A stretch of DNA of 64,000 bases. It comes from Euglena gracilis. Lineage: Eukaryota; Euglenida; Euglenophyceae; Euglenales. Within the stretch, counting starts at the first letter, position 1. Each line of letters begins with the position of its first letter. The DNA lies in contig CP154954.1 in NCBI GenBank assembly GCA_039621445.1, positions 5,805,919-5,869,918 of the forward strand, written 5' to 3'. Positions 10,633 through 20,620 of this stretch are shown here, piece after piece. A program made the position numbers and the translations under genes. The notes below the pieces were generated by a model, which worked only from the letters and a program-made list of their open reading frames with translations, was not told the DNA's origin and did no database searches.

Positions 10633-13227
10633 TCAGAAGGTGTTTATGTTTATGTCTATGTGATTGCGCTTGTTCCACAGCTTCCAATCCTGCTGGATAT
10701 ATCCAACAAAACTGGATGCTGGCTCCCAAGTGTCCTCCTCTGGCCCATACCCTTTCCAGCGAACTTTCCAGTAGTGCACACCCCTGTCGACCTTGTGGTC
10801 TATTATCGTATTGACCACAAAGTCGTCCGTTTCAGGTAATCTGGAACGGGGCTTGAAATACAGGCAGGGGATAGCTTTTCCGTCTGGAGGGCTTAGGTAC
10901 GGTTTGAAGTCGTCCATATGGACGTCCTCAATCCCGTTGGGCAAGGCAACTTTATATCGCCCGCTACCACCTAACCTCTCCAAAATTTCGCATGGGCCGA
11001 GCCAAAGAGGATCTAGCTTGGAATATTGCATGCGGGGGCGGTTATTCCGTACCCACACGCGGTCACCTGGACTATACACAGGTGTGTTGAAGTTCTGTAA
11101 AAACGATTTCCGTTTGTTGGAATGAATTTCTTTGATACGTGATTGGACTGCGGAGCGGAGTGATTCCACTGCTGCAAACCACGTTTCACAGCTGACGCTA
11201 CTTCGGGCGGGTCTCTCCGAGGGGATATCCCTTATGGCCGGAGGGTCTCGTCCGAAAACAATTTTATACGGTGAGTGTGGTAATACCAACCCTGGCAAGG
11301 TATTGATGTAAAATGAACACCAATGAAGAACGGATAACGAATTCTTACCCGAGTCAGCCAGTGAAAGGCGAAGCATATTGACAACGGATTTCACGGCTGC
11401 CCCGGCTCTACCATTGCCTTTCGGGCGGTATATGATGGAAAAATGCTGCTCAATGCAGAGTAAACCGCACAAAGTTGTGAAAAACCGCGAAGAGATCAAG
11501 TGATCTTGATCGCTCACGATTTCGTTCGGTAAACCCATTAAGCAGATACATTTCTCCAGGAATATGGATGCCAAAATCTAGGCCGTCAACCCTGCTTTCC
11601 GGCATGGAATGGCTACAATGTACCCACTCAGCCGACAGACGACAACAAAAACGTAATCGTAAATTTTGTCATCTGATCCTTTGCAAGGTTCAAGTTCGAG
11701 AAAGTCCATGCAGAGGGACGTAAAAGTGTCTGGTGGTACGGGGAAAAAGTCCATCGTACCAGGGGGGGTACGTCTGCGCGGTTTTACAGCCTGACAAATT
11801 TGGCACCGTTGCGAAATTCACAAACAGCGCGAATATAATTCTTTTTCACTCAGGGTTGTGCCATATCTGCGACCCACTAGTGAAAGAAGTTTGGGGGCCC
11901 CAGGGTGACCATGGTTGTGATAGCTCAAAATCACATCATCAACCAGGTCTTGGGGTATACAATATTTATAAACAGAATCATTCCGTAAAATAAGCCGCAA
12001 TGGTGATAGAGAGTAATTCTCTATGGATTCACCATTACGAAGTCTATTCACAATGGTACTATATATAGGGTCACGCGAATAATCCCATTCACGGAAAAAT
12101 AGGCGGGTAGGAGTTTCCGTACGCGTAATGCGACGGGGTCCGGCAGTGCGTCCACGCCGGCGCCTTCCACGCAATGGTGAAATGGCGATGCTGCGATATA
12201 CCCGGGAAACGGGTAGTGAATCGAGCATGTTGTCCGCAGCGTCGGATCGACATGCGAACTGGTCAGCCTCATGGCTGCCATGAAAAGTCGCATCACCCTC
12301 ATCCGGGTTCCCAGGATAATACCAGGGGGCTCGGCTGAGAGGATCCGCAACTTTTTGTGTGTGACCTCGGGTATAGATAACCAGCAGGTTAAACTGGCTC
12401 AAGAACTCATGCCATCGGCATCTTCTGCCAACTGATGACATGGCCTTGTTTAGGTCCTCGGTATACCAGTGTTGAAGGCTCTCATGATCCGTCAACACGA
12501 GTATCTGGACCAAGCTGCTGGCTATCCAGCTGCGGAATGTCTGGAGAAAAAGCACAATGGCATATGTCTCCTTTTCGCGAATGCTCCATTTAACCTGTCC
12601 TTTCCCGTTGTCGCCCTGCAGCTTCCTGCTGAAGAAAGCCACAGGTCGGAGTTCATTCGCCACATTATGCTGGCTAAGAACTCCGCCAACAGCGTAATCG
12701 CTGCTGTCGACCTCCAGGACATACGGTTTATATGGATCCGCGATATCGAGAACCACGTTCTCGAGCAGCAAGTCCTTGATTTTATTCAAGGCCTCGCGCA
12801 TTTGGTCATCCCAAATGACTTTTGCGTTATCGGGTGTCCGATTTTTGAGTTGTCGGGTTAGAGGTACCGCGATTTTTGCGAAATCTTTCTTGTAAATCGC
12901 GTAGTATTGGGCTAATCCCAAAAATCCCTTTAAATGCGTTAAGGTCTTAATTACCTCAGGAGTCCATTTCTTAATGGCCTCCATCTTACTGGGTGCGGCT
13001 TTACGCTGCCCGTTGCTCAGGATTTGCCCGCAAAACTTAATAATTTTGCAAAACAGCTGCATTTTGGAACCATTCACAAAAAGCAAATGCTTTTTGAACG
13101 CGGATAATACCGCCCGCACATCGCGATAATGCGGTTCGAGGATAGCCTCGCCCGATTTCGCGGATGGCGGTTGGGTTCCCACCAGTACATCATCGATGTA
13201 CACCAGAGCAAACGGTAAATCGCGCAA
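10633..13227 (-). pseudogene. pol: Copy B pol: RT palm, RNase H, integrase and chromodomain
   Basis: One frame of 865 codons with only two in-frame stops: TGA at 11818-11820 (CGA in relatives) and TAG at about 11579-11581. It starts at ALVYIDDVLVGT and includes the RNase H core (VLEVDSSDYAVGG), the integrase HHCC finger, the DDE residues (CMDFLELEP, IVSDQDHLI, NGRAGAAVKSV), a GPY/F-like module (LGPCEILERLG) and a C-terminal chromodomain ([19 protein letters not shown]). In the E position of DDE, this copy reads GRAGAAV where C has GRAEAAV, so the catalytic Glu is lost. Chromodomains direct integration to marked chromatin in this family. Confidence 0.92.
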
Positions 13228-14113
13228 AAACCCACTGGATCATGCGTTGAAACATGGCTGGGCCATTCCTTACACCCATGGGGAGTACCGTCCATTGGTA
13301 CACACCCTTGGATGTCACGAATGCCGTGTACGGTTGCGAATCAGGATGCAAATGCATCTGATGGAAACCGTCTTCCAGATCAAAGATTGACCACAACCGG
13401 TTATCCGATTGTCTGGTGTTCAAATCCTCGATCAGCGGTAACAGGAAGGGGTCATCCTTCGTTTGGGAGTTCAGGTACCGGTAATCCAGCACTAGTCTCC
13501 ACTTCTTCTGACCAGACTGGTCAGCAGGTTTGGGCACCACAAAAGTCTGTGATGTCCATTCGCTCTTGGAAGGGATAATCCACTTCCGCTGGATGAGCTT
13601 CTCAATCATCTCTTTCATAGCTTGTTCGCGTTCACCCGAACAACGGAAGAATTTCCGGTGCATGGGTTTAGCGCCATCCTTGAGCTCGATTTTGCAAACA
13701 CCGAACGGACCGCGAATCGCGGGGTCGATGTCGCAGGCGTATACTGGGTTATCCAGTACACCATGAAATTCGCGAGTAATTCGTGAACAATAGTCAGCAG
13801 ACTTGGGGTGTTGGTCCGCACTCTCAATGATCGCAGAAATCTGCGTTGAGGGTGTGGCATCACCATCCGTACCAAGGTACCTTGGCACACACACATCGGA
13901 TATTCCGAATGCGTCAAAGAAACAAATGCGAAAAATTATTTCTTTAACAGGTGGTAATAATATACCACAAAAATCCTCGAATCGTGGTACATCAGCGGGT
14001 AAATCCCACCAATGAAAACACACATGAGATAGCTTGTGAAACCAATCCGCATTCGGATTGACGGGTATGAGGAGAGCTCCTCGCGCTTCATCGCAGAGGA
14101 TTTTCTCCACCAA
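13190..14113 (-). CDS. pol: Copy B pol: RT N-terminal part
   Basis: A 307-codon frame from the end of the PR-RT linker (VEKILCDEARGALLIPV) into RT: SKSEWTSQTFVVPKP, WRLVLDYRYLN, FDLEDGFHQMHLHP and LPMGVRNGPAMFQRMIQW. A one-base insertion near 13230 separates it from the YIDD box in the next frame. A shift near 14130 separates it from the EIDAFS part of the linker. Both breaks are specific to this copy. Confidence 0.88.
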   Translation of the reverse strand: MVEKILCDEARGALLIPVNPNADWFHKLSHVCFHWWDLPADVPRFEDFCGILLPPVKEIIFRICFFDAFGISDVCVPRYLGTDGDATPSTQISAIIESADQHPKSADYCSRITREFHGVLDNPVYACDIDPAIRGPFGVCKIELKDGAKPMHRKFFRCSGEREQAMKEMIEKLIQRKWIIPSKSEWTSQTFVVPKPADQSGQKKWRLVLDYRYLNSQTKDDPFLLPLIEDLNTRQSDNRLWSIFDLEDGFHQMHLHPDSQPYTAFVTSKGVYQWTVLPMGVRNGPAMFQRMIQWVFARFTVCSGVHR

Positions 14114-15206
14114 ATCCGGAAAAATTTCGGGGGAGGGTGCATCCAGAGCACCGTATCACCCCAAAATTTCAGAAATGCGTTGGAATGTCGCGACCAATAT
14201 CGCGACAAGCGCGCATGCGTTTTTGGTGAAAACGCATCAATTTCCAACGACAAATCGAAGGAATCAGCCACAACCGCTATTTTGGAGAACCATTCGTCCA
14301 AAATACGGTATTGACCAAAATTAAATGCGTTCCATACACGCATCGTGTAGGTGTCGAACTGGTTCGCGGGTTGAAGAGCGGTAACACAATTCAGGGATCC
14401 GCAAACATAGGTCAAGGGTGTGTCATCCACACTCCCTAGGGGCATTCCCAAGGGTTGATGGTTTGGATGAGTGCATACCCAGTCCATATCATGCCAGATG
14501 GAGGTGGGGGAGGTGTGTGACACGGATTTCGCATTCCCAAACAACAAGGCAATACCTCGTTGTTGGAGCACTTGATGTACGGTCGCTCATTGCGATCCGC
14601 AACCAAGTGTATGGTTACGCGAAATAGGGATTAGTGTTGCTGTTTGGACTAAACATCCACAATCGAAATCTGGCTGGGCGGAAATTCTCCTACAGTGCAC
14701 ACATTGGTAGGAAGTGTCGCAGTAGTGGTCCTGGTCGCGCATGTTGGTCTGGTGGGGGTGTGTGTAAAAGTTGCGATGCGCTTTTGATGCTGCTGGGGGG
14801 TGTACAGATGTATCTGAAAGCAATACATCTGGTGGAAAACGGGGTAATAGTGCAGCAGGGCGACTACTCGACACCGTTATAACTTCAGGCCTTTGGGCTT
14901 TCGTCTTGTTACCCAGTGGAACGAGTGGGGTACCGCTACTCGCTTGCCCTGCCTCATGGGGAACGGAAGTTGGTGTGCCAATGGGCAGGGGGTGAACTTT
15001 CTCGGTACACCCGGTGTGGAAAACGTTGGTTGGTGTGGTTGGTAACGGGGTAAAATTTTTTGAAAACGGTGTGAAAAATTTGGTGGTCGTCGTGGTTGAC
15101 GCCACAGGTGATGAAGGTTTGGGGGGCAATGAAGAGAATGGTGATGTGCGCAAACCGTGGGAGTGGCAATCCACTACCAGCCGGTGCTGACGTAAAAAGG
15201 GGTATC
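13936..15206 (-). pseudogene. Copy B PR-RT linker with RNase H-like segment
   Basis: This is the linker downstream of the copy C insertion point: PFLRQHRLVVDCHSHGLRT, a Thr/Pro-rich stretch, the Cys cluster (QCVHCRRIS, FDCGCLV), and then LSLEIDAFSPKTHARL, NAFLKFWGDTVLWMHPPP. A TGA at about 14587-14589 (TGC in copy E) interrupts it. The EIDAFS to LWMHPP part resembles the RNase H-like segment of DIRS-type elements (see findings). Confidence 0.75.
15202..15206. repeat. Target-site duplication GTATC (left) of copy C
   Basis: GTATC at 15202-15206 is repeated at 32068-32072. Removing copy C and one GTATC restores the copy B reading GGGTATCCCAGAATTACG, which matches intact copy E at 57710-57730. 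Confidence 0.95.
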
Positions 15207-15641
15207 TGTGTACCAGGCACGTCCCAGCTCTGTAGGATATCTGCACAGTGGGTTCTGTGACGGTCGCACCACTGTGGAAGTCCAAAGCTGGTAAGATCGT
15301 GGCAGACCCTTCTGGGATCTGCCCCTGGACACGTCAGCACTTTTCTCTCCTTCCCCCACAGGTGGTATTCTTCACTGTCATTCTTCCAAAGTTTGACCAT
15401 TGGTTTTGTCAGAGGGAAAAACCCTCGGAACATTCGAACTTGATCTCAGAAGAAACTTCTGAGTCTTTGCTTTGTGCTTTGCTTCTTGGGGAATTGGGAA
15501 GAAAAGGGGAAAACAACTTTTCGTTACTCCAAAGACTTTTCCCTACCATAAGTAATAAGTAGGCTGCGCACCAAGGCGAAAGCGAAAGGCTTTTACAGAA
15601 AGTCCCAAAAAGGGGAAAAGGGAAAGCTTTGGACGTACACT
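15207..15641 (+). repeat. 5' LTR of copy C
   Basis: 435 bp, starting TGTGTACCAGG and ending GGACGTACACT. The imperfect terminal inverted repeat is TGTGTAC/GTACACT rather than a plain TG-CA end. The end is fixed by the target duplication on the outside and by the primer site that follows at once. Eight substitutions separate it from 31633-32067. Confidence 0.95.
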
Positions 15642-15951
15642 TGGTAGCAGAATAGGTCAACGATCCTACAGAAAGAAAGTCTACCAGGTAATACACTTGG
15701 TAGCAGATTTAGGCAACGATCCTATACAGACGTTCCACACAGAGAAACTCTGTGGTTGACTGGTGGTGATGATCGTACTGAGCCGTGAAACACGGTGAAA
15801 GTACTGTTCCTGGCCCCTAGCCAACCTTTAAGCAAGGATACAGTTCTCAGAAGGCTCTGTTCGGTAATCGCCGATACAACCTTTCTGGTACCCGTTTCTC
15901 TGCTTATTTGTGTGAATTTTTGGGTTTTTGCCTTTTTACCCATCTCAAAAG
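15642..15951 (+). other. Copy C leader with primer binding site and a second primer-like copy
   Basis: TGGTAGCAGAA at 15642 touches the LTR and matches the 3' end of initiator tRNA-Met (10 bases). A second TGGTAGCAG lies at 15698-15706, preceded by CTACCA at 15681-15686, which can pair with it as a 6-bp hairpin. The region around each copy (CGATCCTA, CAGAAAGAAAG) is also repeated. The rest of the leader, to the gag ATG at 15952, is non-coding. Confidence 0.8.
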
Positions 15952-17358
15952 ATGCAGAGCACAAGCCCCAACCCCAAATTTTATTATGACTTGTTGATGA
16001 GTTCATTGAGCAATTGTGATGAAGATTGCGGGGATTGGAACGGTTTGAATGAAACAAGTTCCAATTCCCGACCCCCCAAGCAAGAAGAAGGCAATTTGAC
16101 TCATTTGTCATTGTCAAAAGGCGAAACGCCTTTATTGTTGCATGGGGGTAATGAACCCTCTTCATCATCATTGTCATTGATTGTGCGGGATGTAGGTGGC
16201 AAAATGCCTTCCTCCATCCCGATTCACCCATCATTGATGCGGCGAGGGGATGAACCCCTTGCACCCTCACACTTGGTTACTCATGTTACCCATGAACAAA
16301 GTGAGGGGTATTTGCCCTTTGCTCTGTTCACACCCAAAAGATCCCCGGTGGAAGCACCGGTGGGCCTTTTGGAGTGCAACTCGGTGGAAACACCGTGTTT
16401 TTTCCAACCCCCCCCTCAATTACCACCCCCCACACCATTTCGCGCATTGCCGGGATTACCCGCGGAAGCTGCGGTTTTCCCTGCATTGCCATGGAACCCA
16501 GATATGCGTCTGGTGGTACCGGAAATCTCTGGTGCCGTTTCCATTGTGGAGGACTATGAGGAAGATTTGAGGGATAACCTCACCCCCGGTGATGTTTACC
16601 GAATTCTCGGTCAACTCCCAGCGGATCACCCGCTTAGCAAGCAAATTTTGCATGTCCACCAATGCGTTGCGGAATGCGCAACCATGCTCAACACAGTTTT
16701 GCAGTTCGATGAGGACAATCAAAGGGTTGTCAACGCCAAACTGGAATGTTGCTGGAATTATTTGCAGGAAATCGGCAAATATTGCCAACACAATTTTGAA
16801 AATGCGGGGAAAGACCTTCAGCATTTTCGAGAAAGTGTTGACAGTATTTTGCGCCTCCAACTTCCACAAAATTTCCAACAAATCAGCGAAATGCTGCATA
16901 AAGCGGAAACGCGGAATGATTCCAAGTTTCTGCATGTGCGAGATGGTATGAGCCATCTTTTTGCAAAAGTGGAATCCTGTTCAACCATGCTACTGCAATT
17001 GCAGCACCAGTTACAAGCGCAAATTGCCACCCCCAAAATACCGGAAATCGGTAACTTTGTTGCGGTTGAGCATTTTGCCACACTCACTACTTCTTTCCAA
17101 GAAGCCCAACAACGGATGTTGCATCTTGCCTCGGAAATCGAGCACTTGAAGCAATTTCAGGCGAAAGCACAAGAATATTTTGTTCCCCGTACGCAAATTC
17201 AGCTTTTGGAGGAACGAATTTATACACTTGGAGCAAAAATCCTGCCATTGTGCCGCAAATCAGGATGGATTAACCACCCTGCACGCGAAAATCGCGGATT
17301 GCGCACAACGGTTGGATTTCGCGCAACAACAATCGCAAACGGACATTGGCGGTATTAA
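15952..17358 (+). CDS. gag: Copy C gag, N-terminal open segment
   Basis: Pro-rich tail (residues ~1-200), with ETPCFFQPPPQLPPPTPFRALP and MRLVVPEISG, then long amphipathic helices (FDEDNQRVVNAKLECCWNYLQ and CSTMLLQLQHQLQAQ types). The homologous parts of B (34855-36648) and E (60997-62241) align throughout. The start ATG at 15952 is supported by the same MQST opening in E and B and by MQSAN in F. After about 17235 this frame is out of register. Confidence 0.85.
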   Translation: MQSTSPNPKFYYDLLMSSLSNCDEDCGDWNGLNETSSNSRPPKQEEGNLTHLSLSKGETPLLLHGGNEPSSSSLSLIVRDVGGKMPSSIPIHPSLMRRGDEPLAPSHLVTHVTHEQSEGYLPFALFTPKRSPVEAPVGLLECNSVETPCFFQPPPQLPPPTPFRALPGLPAEAAVFPALPWNPDMRLVVPEISGAVSIVEDYEEDLRDNLTPGDVYRILGQLPADHPLSKQILHVHQCVAECATMLNTVLQFDEDNQRVVNAKLECCWNYLQEIGKYCQHNFENAGKDLQHFRESVDSILRLQLPQNFQQISEMLHKAETRNDSKFLHVRDGMSHLFAKVESCSTMLLQLQHQLQAQIATPKIPEIGNFVAVEHFATLTTSFQEAQQRMLHLASEIEHLKQFQAKAQEYFVPRTQIQLLEERIYTLGAKILPLCRKSGWINHPARENRGLRTTVGFRATTIANGHWRY

Positions 17359-18697
17359 TGCCACCGTTGTCGGTTTGCAGGAGCATGTTTCCGCACTTTC
17401 CAAGCGAATCCCCGACATTAGTGGTATTCAAGCCGCTATTGGGGAATTGCAAACCTGTTGCACCTTGTTGTCCACCACAGTAGCGGAAATTCGTGCACTC
17501 CCCAATATCTCGCGCGCTCGGATATCCGAGTCACCGGAATTTCGCTCATTTTATAACAAAATGCTTGGTGACAACAAGGAAACCTTGCAAGCATTTTGCA
17601 CAAGTTTGATTCAACTTGAGGAATCTGTGAATCGGAATGCCCGATCAATGCAAGATGAGGTTTCACGGTTGGATGGACGAATTTCTGCGTTGTTGGAAAA
17701 GCCAACCGCGGAAAATTCGCGCACCACCGCGGAAACCCCCACCAAGTCACCCCACCAATTGCAAATTGTCTCAAATGCAGTAAAAGCGCTTGCGGGTCAA
17801 CTCCGGAGTGTGGAGGAGTCCCAAAGACAACTTGTCCAAGACCTACACTTGGTTTCTGAAAAGTTACCACCCTTGGACGACTTTTCCCGTTACCGCAAAC
17901 GCATTAGGCATTTGGAGACTGAGGTTGACCGTATTTGCGGCCAACTCCAGTTGGTGGAACATTTGGAAGAAACGGTGCATGACTTGTCCGCGAGTTTGGA
18001 TAAAATGTCCACTCCGGCACCGGTTGTGCCACCATCCACCGCGGTAAGCGCTGCGGTTGGTATTCCAAATGTCCCAGAATCGCGTTCTCAAATTACCATT
18101 TCTGGAGTAGGAATCCCTACATCCACCGCGAATTTGGTACAACCACCCGCGAAAACGCGAATTGTACCACCTTTGCATTTGCCCACACCACAAACTCACT
18201 TTTCGCAACACATTTCCGATGAGGAAATTGACCCCCCACTCGAAAATCCGAGTCTCCACCAAGAAATTCAACATTCCAACCTAGTACGAGGAATGAGCCA
18301 ACACCCCATACCTGGTATTGGTCATGTGCCGCTTTCGCGATCATACCAACCACCAACGGGTTCTGGATTACCAGACCACCCGTCGGGATTTCGGCGGGAA
18401 ACCCGCCCCACCGTGAGAATTTCACCTAATTTTTCGCAAATCCCGCAGGAAAATCCTGCCAACATTACACTTGGTGCGGGAAATCCTTCACGGGATACAC
18501 ATGGAGCGGAAAATCCGCAAAACGCGTTTGGTGTTAAGAATTACCCTGACCCAAACCCCTGGAATACCACCGAGGGTCAGCGGGTTACTCAGAGAGACTT
18601 CAAGGGCACCATCGCAATCGCGAACAAGTTGAAACCCCAATGGGACGGGGATCCAACCACATGGAGACAATTTTTTCGGGACTGGGAGTACTATTAG
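17180..18697 (+). CDS. gag: Copy C gag, middle segment (coiled coil to capsid start)
   Basis: A 505-codon frame, in register from about 17235. It continues the coiled coil (DFSRYRKRIRHLETEVDRI, CGQLQLVEHLEETVHDL), then a Pro-rich linker with short GENP/GNP repeats encoded by small palindromes, and enters the capsid-like region (QWDGDPTTWRQFFRDWEYY). It ends at TAG where copy D has TGG. The same segment follows the fusion point in copy D. Confidence 0.85.
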   Translation: MFPVRKFSFWRNEFIHLEQKSCHCAANQDGLTTLHAKIADCAQRLDFAQQQSQTDIGGINATVVGLQEHVSALSKRIPDISGIQAAIGELQTCCTLLSTTVAEIRALPNISRARISESPEFRSFYNKMLGDNKETLQAFCTSLIQLEESVNRNARSMQDEVSRLDGRISALLEKPTAENSRTTAETPTKSPHQLQIVSNAVKALAGQLRSVEESQRQLVQDLHLVSEKLPPLDDFSRYRKRIRHLETEVDRICGQLQLVEHLEETVHDLSASLDKMSTPAPVVPPSTAVSAAVGIPNVPESRSQITISGVGIPTSTANLVQPPAKTRIVPPLHLPTPQTHFSQHISDEEIDPPLENPSLHQEIQHSNLVRGMSQHPIPGIGHVPLSRSYQPPTGSGLPDHPSGFRRETRPTVRISPNFSQIPQENPANITLGAGNPSRDTHGAENPQNAFGVKNYPDPNPWNTTEGQRVTQRDFKGTIAIANKLKPQWDGDPTTWRQFFRDWEYY

Positions 18698-18794
18698 GCA
18701 CTAAAGGGACCCACCCAAGACCCGAATCCCGAGGTAGTCAAGATGGAATTCATCGATTTCCTACCGAGGGAGGAGCGAGAACGCGTACGCAATT

Positions 18795-20031
18795 TTGGTG
18801 ATACGTAATGGCGTATCATTCGATGACTTGGTTGAGCAATACGCTTCAACCAACTCAAGCTTGGTCACCAGGATTACCCTGGAGAAGAAATGGCGACAAT
18901 CCGCGGCATCGGATCGCGAATGGAAATCCATTGACTTTTGGTATGCCAAATGGTTAGCACTTGCTTCCGAAGTTGATGAACTTAGCGAGAAGCAAATGCG
19001 CGAACAATTCGATGCGGTTTTGTTGCATTTCACACCATCCCTCGTGAAGGATATCCATCGCGAGGAGTTGGCAGGGCATGAGATGAATCTTGCCCAATGT
19101 TGGAAGTTATGTGTCAAAGCAACTCAAGCTCACACAAGTTCTGGGACAAATACAGTCCGCTTTCCAAACGCATCCCACCGCGGGAATCCCTGCGGGTGCG
19201 GTTAATGCGTTGCAAAAATCATCCATGTCACCGAGATCACCCACCACGGGACCGAAAACGCGGAATCAGCGTTCTTCGGACCAGGGCACGGATAAACTGT
19301 GATTTTTGTGCAACAAATATGGTCACATGTCTCGGGAATGCCCGAATCCCGATGCGCGAAAGCGTATTGGATGCCCAAGGGGCTCGACCTCCTCACGGGG
19401 ATCGGGATCCTCAGCGTTTTTGCGTCAATCGGGAGTTTCACGTTCTTCGGAAAGCCGCTTTAGCGGTAGTAGGCCCAAGTCTCCATCGCGTGATGGTCGG
19501 GAAACCCGTCCCTCTCGCGGTCGGTGACCTGGACCCCCTACCCGAAAACGGGATTTCAATCGCGACTCTTCACGATCTCGTTCGCGAAGTGGATCATCCT
19601 CTTCGCGGGAGTCACCGGGGAAACCCCGGTACATCGGTCATGGTCGACCGTAAACCCGTTCGCCACGACGGTTTGACGGACGAACGGAATACCGTTCCCC
19701 CCGTTATGCGGAACCCCGCCACAAATCCCGTTGTTCACTTTGCGGTTCCAACGACCACCACGCATCCAAATGTCCCAGATCTCGTTCCCCCCGGCCCGGC
19801 TACGGAAATCGCGGTAAGCGCCACGATGACCGTGGTTACTCCTCCAACCGGTAAAAGGTCGGTTTCAAGATATCTTGTTTGGAGGAGGACACCCCGGCTT
19901 CGGGCAGGGAGGGGGATGAGACCTCGGACGGGGGATTTAATGAGGCCCGAATGGCGGTGCGCTCATTGAATTACATCTATTCCACCAAAAAGTCCGTTGC
20001 CGGCTATGCGGCCGGTTCGGACTTGGAGTAG
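18795..20031 (+). pseudogene. gag: Copy C gag, capsid C-terminal part and nucleocapsid
   Basis: The capsid-like helices (SFDDLVEQYASTNSSL, EVDELSEKQMREQFDAVLL) are open to about 19100. The frame then shifts to the register of 19090-19527. The first knuckle reads FLCNKYGHMSREC because its first Cys codon has become TGA. The SR-rich tract (SRSRSRSGSSSSRESPGK) and the second knuckle (CSLCGSNDHHASKC) follow, ending in AGSDLE and UAG. An overlapping open frame at 19097-19969 is compositional. Confidence 0.8.
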
Positions 20032-20061
20032 GGGAGCCCGAGGTCCGAGGGCTCGGACCTC
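20029..20061 (+). promoter_or_regulatory. Gag stop UAG with downstream hairpin (copy C)
   Basis: TAG 20029-20031, an 8-nt spacer GGGAGCCC (20032-20039), then a 9-bp perfect stem GAGGTCCGA/TCGGACCTC (20040-20048 with 20053-20061) with loop GGGC. The loop could pair with GCCC in the spacer, which would form a pseudoknot-like fold. The protease continues in the same frame after UAG. Readthrough is inferred from this conserved geometry. Confidence 0.65.
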
Positions 20062-20076
20062 TGGGCTGATGAACAG

Positions 20077-20577
20077 ATGGAGGTAAGACCTGATCAACCT
20101 TACCCCCCCTGCCCATCCGCCTTCACGGTCAGTACCCAGAATTATTTCAGGTCCCCCACCCCACACTCCACATTTCCGCTCGGAATGCTGAGCAAAGTAG
20201 GAAAGGGTTCATGGGAGAGCTGGCATGTAAACGTATTTCCACCAGACCCTTCACTTTGCGTACCACCAATGGAATTACTCGTCCAAGCGGAAATCCGCAT
20301 TCAAAATTTCTCCACCAAAGTTAAAATTCTCATTGACAGTGGTTGTCGCATTGCACTGCTTTTTCGGTTGGGGTTGATACCGACCCCGCTCTTGGTAAGT
20401 GCCAAGAAACCGATCAAAATTACAACCGCGGATAACACCCCCATGTGTGGTGGTGATTTGGGTTGTGTGCTCGAGATACTGTTGCCCATCATTCCGAAGC
20501 ATCACTCAAAACCCCCACAATTACAACATTTCACCAATATTTGGGTTACGAGTCCGGAATTCACGGGTCTGACGTAA
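20077..20577 (+). CDS. Copy C aspartic protease region
   Basis: 166 codons from MEVRPDQ, in frame with gag across the UAG at 20029. The catalytic motif is ILIDSGCRIALLF (DSG), followed by KITTADNTPMCGGDLG. The frame closes at 20575-20577, and the conserved continuation (YLGYESGIHGSDVIL) is in the -1 frame. Copy D has the same arrangement, while B and E do not. A second base loss near 20670 in this copy leads into the pol frame. Confidence 0.87.
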   Translation: MEVRPDQPYPPCPSAFTVSTQNYFRSPTPHSTFPLGMLSKVGKGSWESWHVNVFPPDPSLCVPPMELLVQAEIRIQNFSTKVKILIDSGCRIALLFRLGLIPTPLLVSAKKPIKITTADNTPMCGGDLGCVLEILLPIIPKHHSKPPQLQHFTNIWVTSPEFTGLT

Positions 20578-20620
20578 TTTTGGTATACCCATTTTTACGC
20601 CAGTACCGATTGGTTGTGGA

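Larger units (their letters stand above)
15952..20031 (+). pseudogene. gag: Copy C gag (very large, with stops and frameshifts)
   Basis: From ATG 15952 (MQSTSPNPKFYYDLL) to TAG 20029-20031 there are about 1,360 codons, three to four times the usual Ty3/gypsy Gag. The first ~850 residues are Pro-rich, then mostly helical and coiled-coil-like. Next come the capsid-like region (LKPQWDGDPTTWRQFFRDWE), two CCHC knuckles and an SR-rich tract. Defects: a frameshift near 17235, TAG at 18695-18697 (TGG in D), an extra T near 18795, a shift near 19100, TGA at 19300-19302 replacing the first Cys of knuckle 1, and TGA near 19525. Gag would form the particle and package RNA. Confidence 0.88.

Noticed and set aside
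15659-15726. Repeats in the leader as a CRISPR-like array
   Set aside because: Two to three imperfect copies that contain the primer site, in a eukaryotic retrotransposon leader.
19097-19969. Long open frame overlapping the gag nucleocapsid, also seen in D (4333-4740) and B (33304-32837)
   Set aside because: It lies out of frame with the SR-rich tract. SR-type codon repeats leave the other frames free of stops, so it is a by-product of composition and has no conserved motif of its own.
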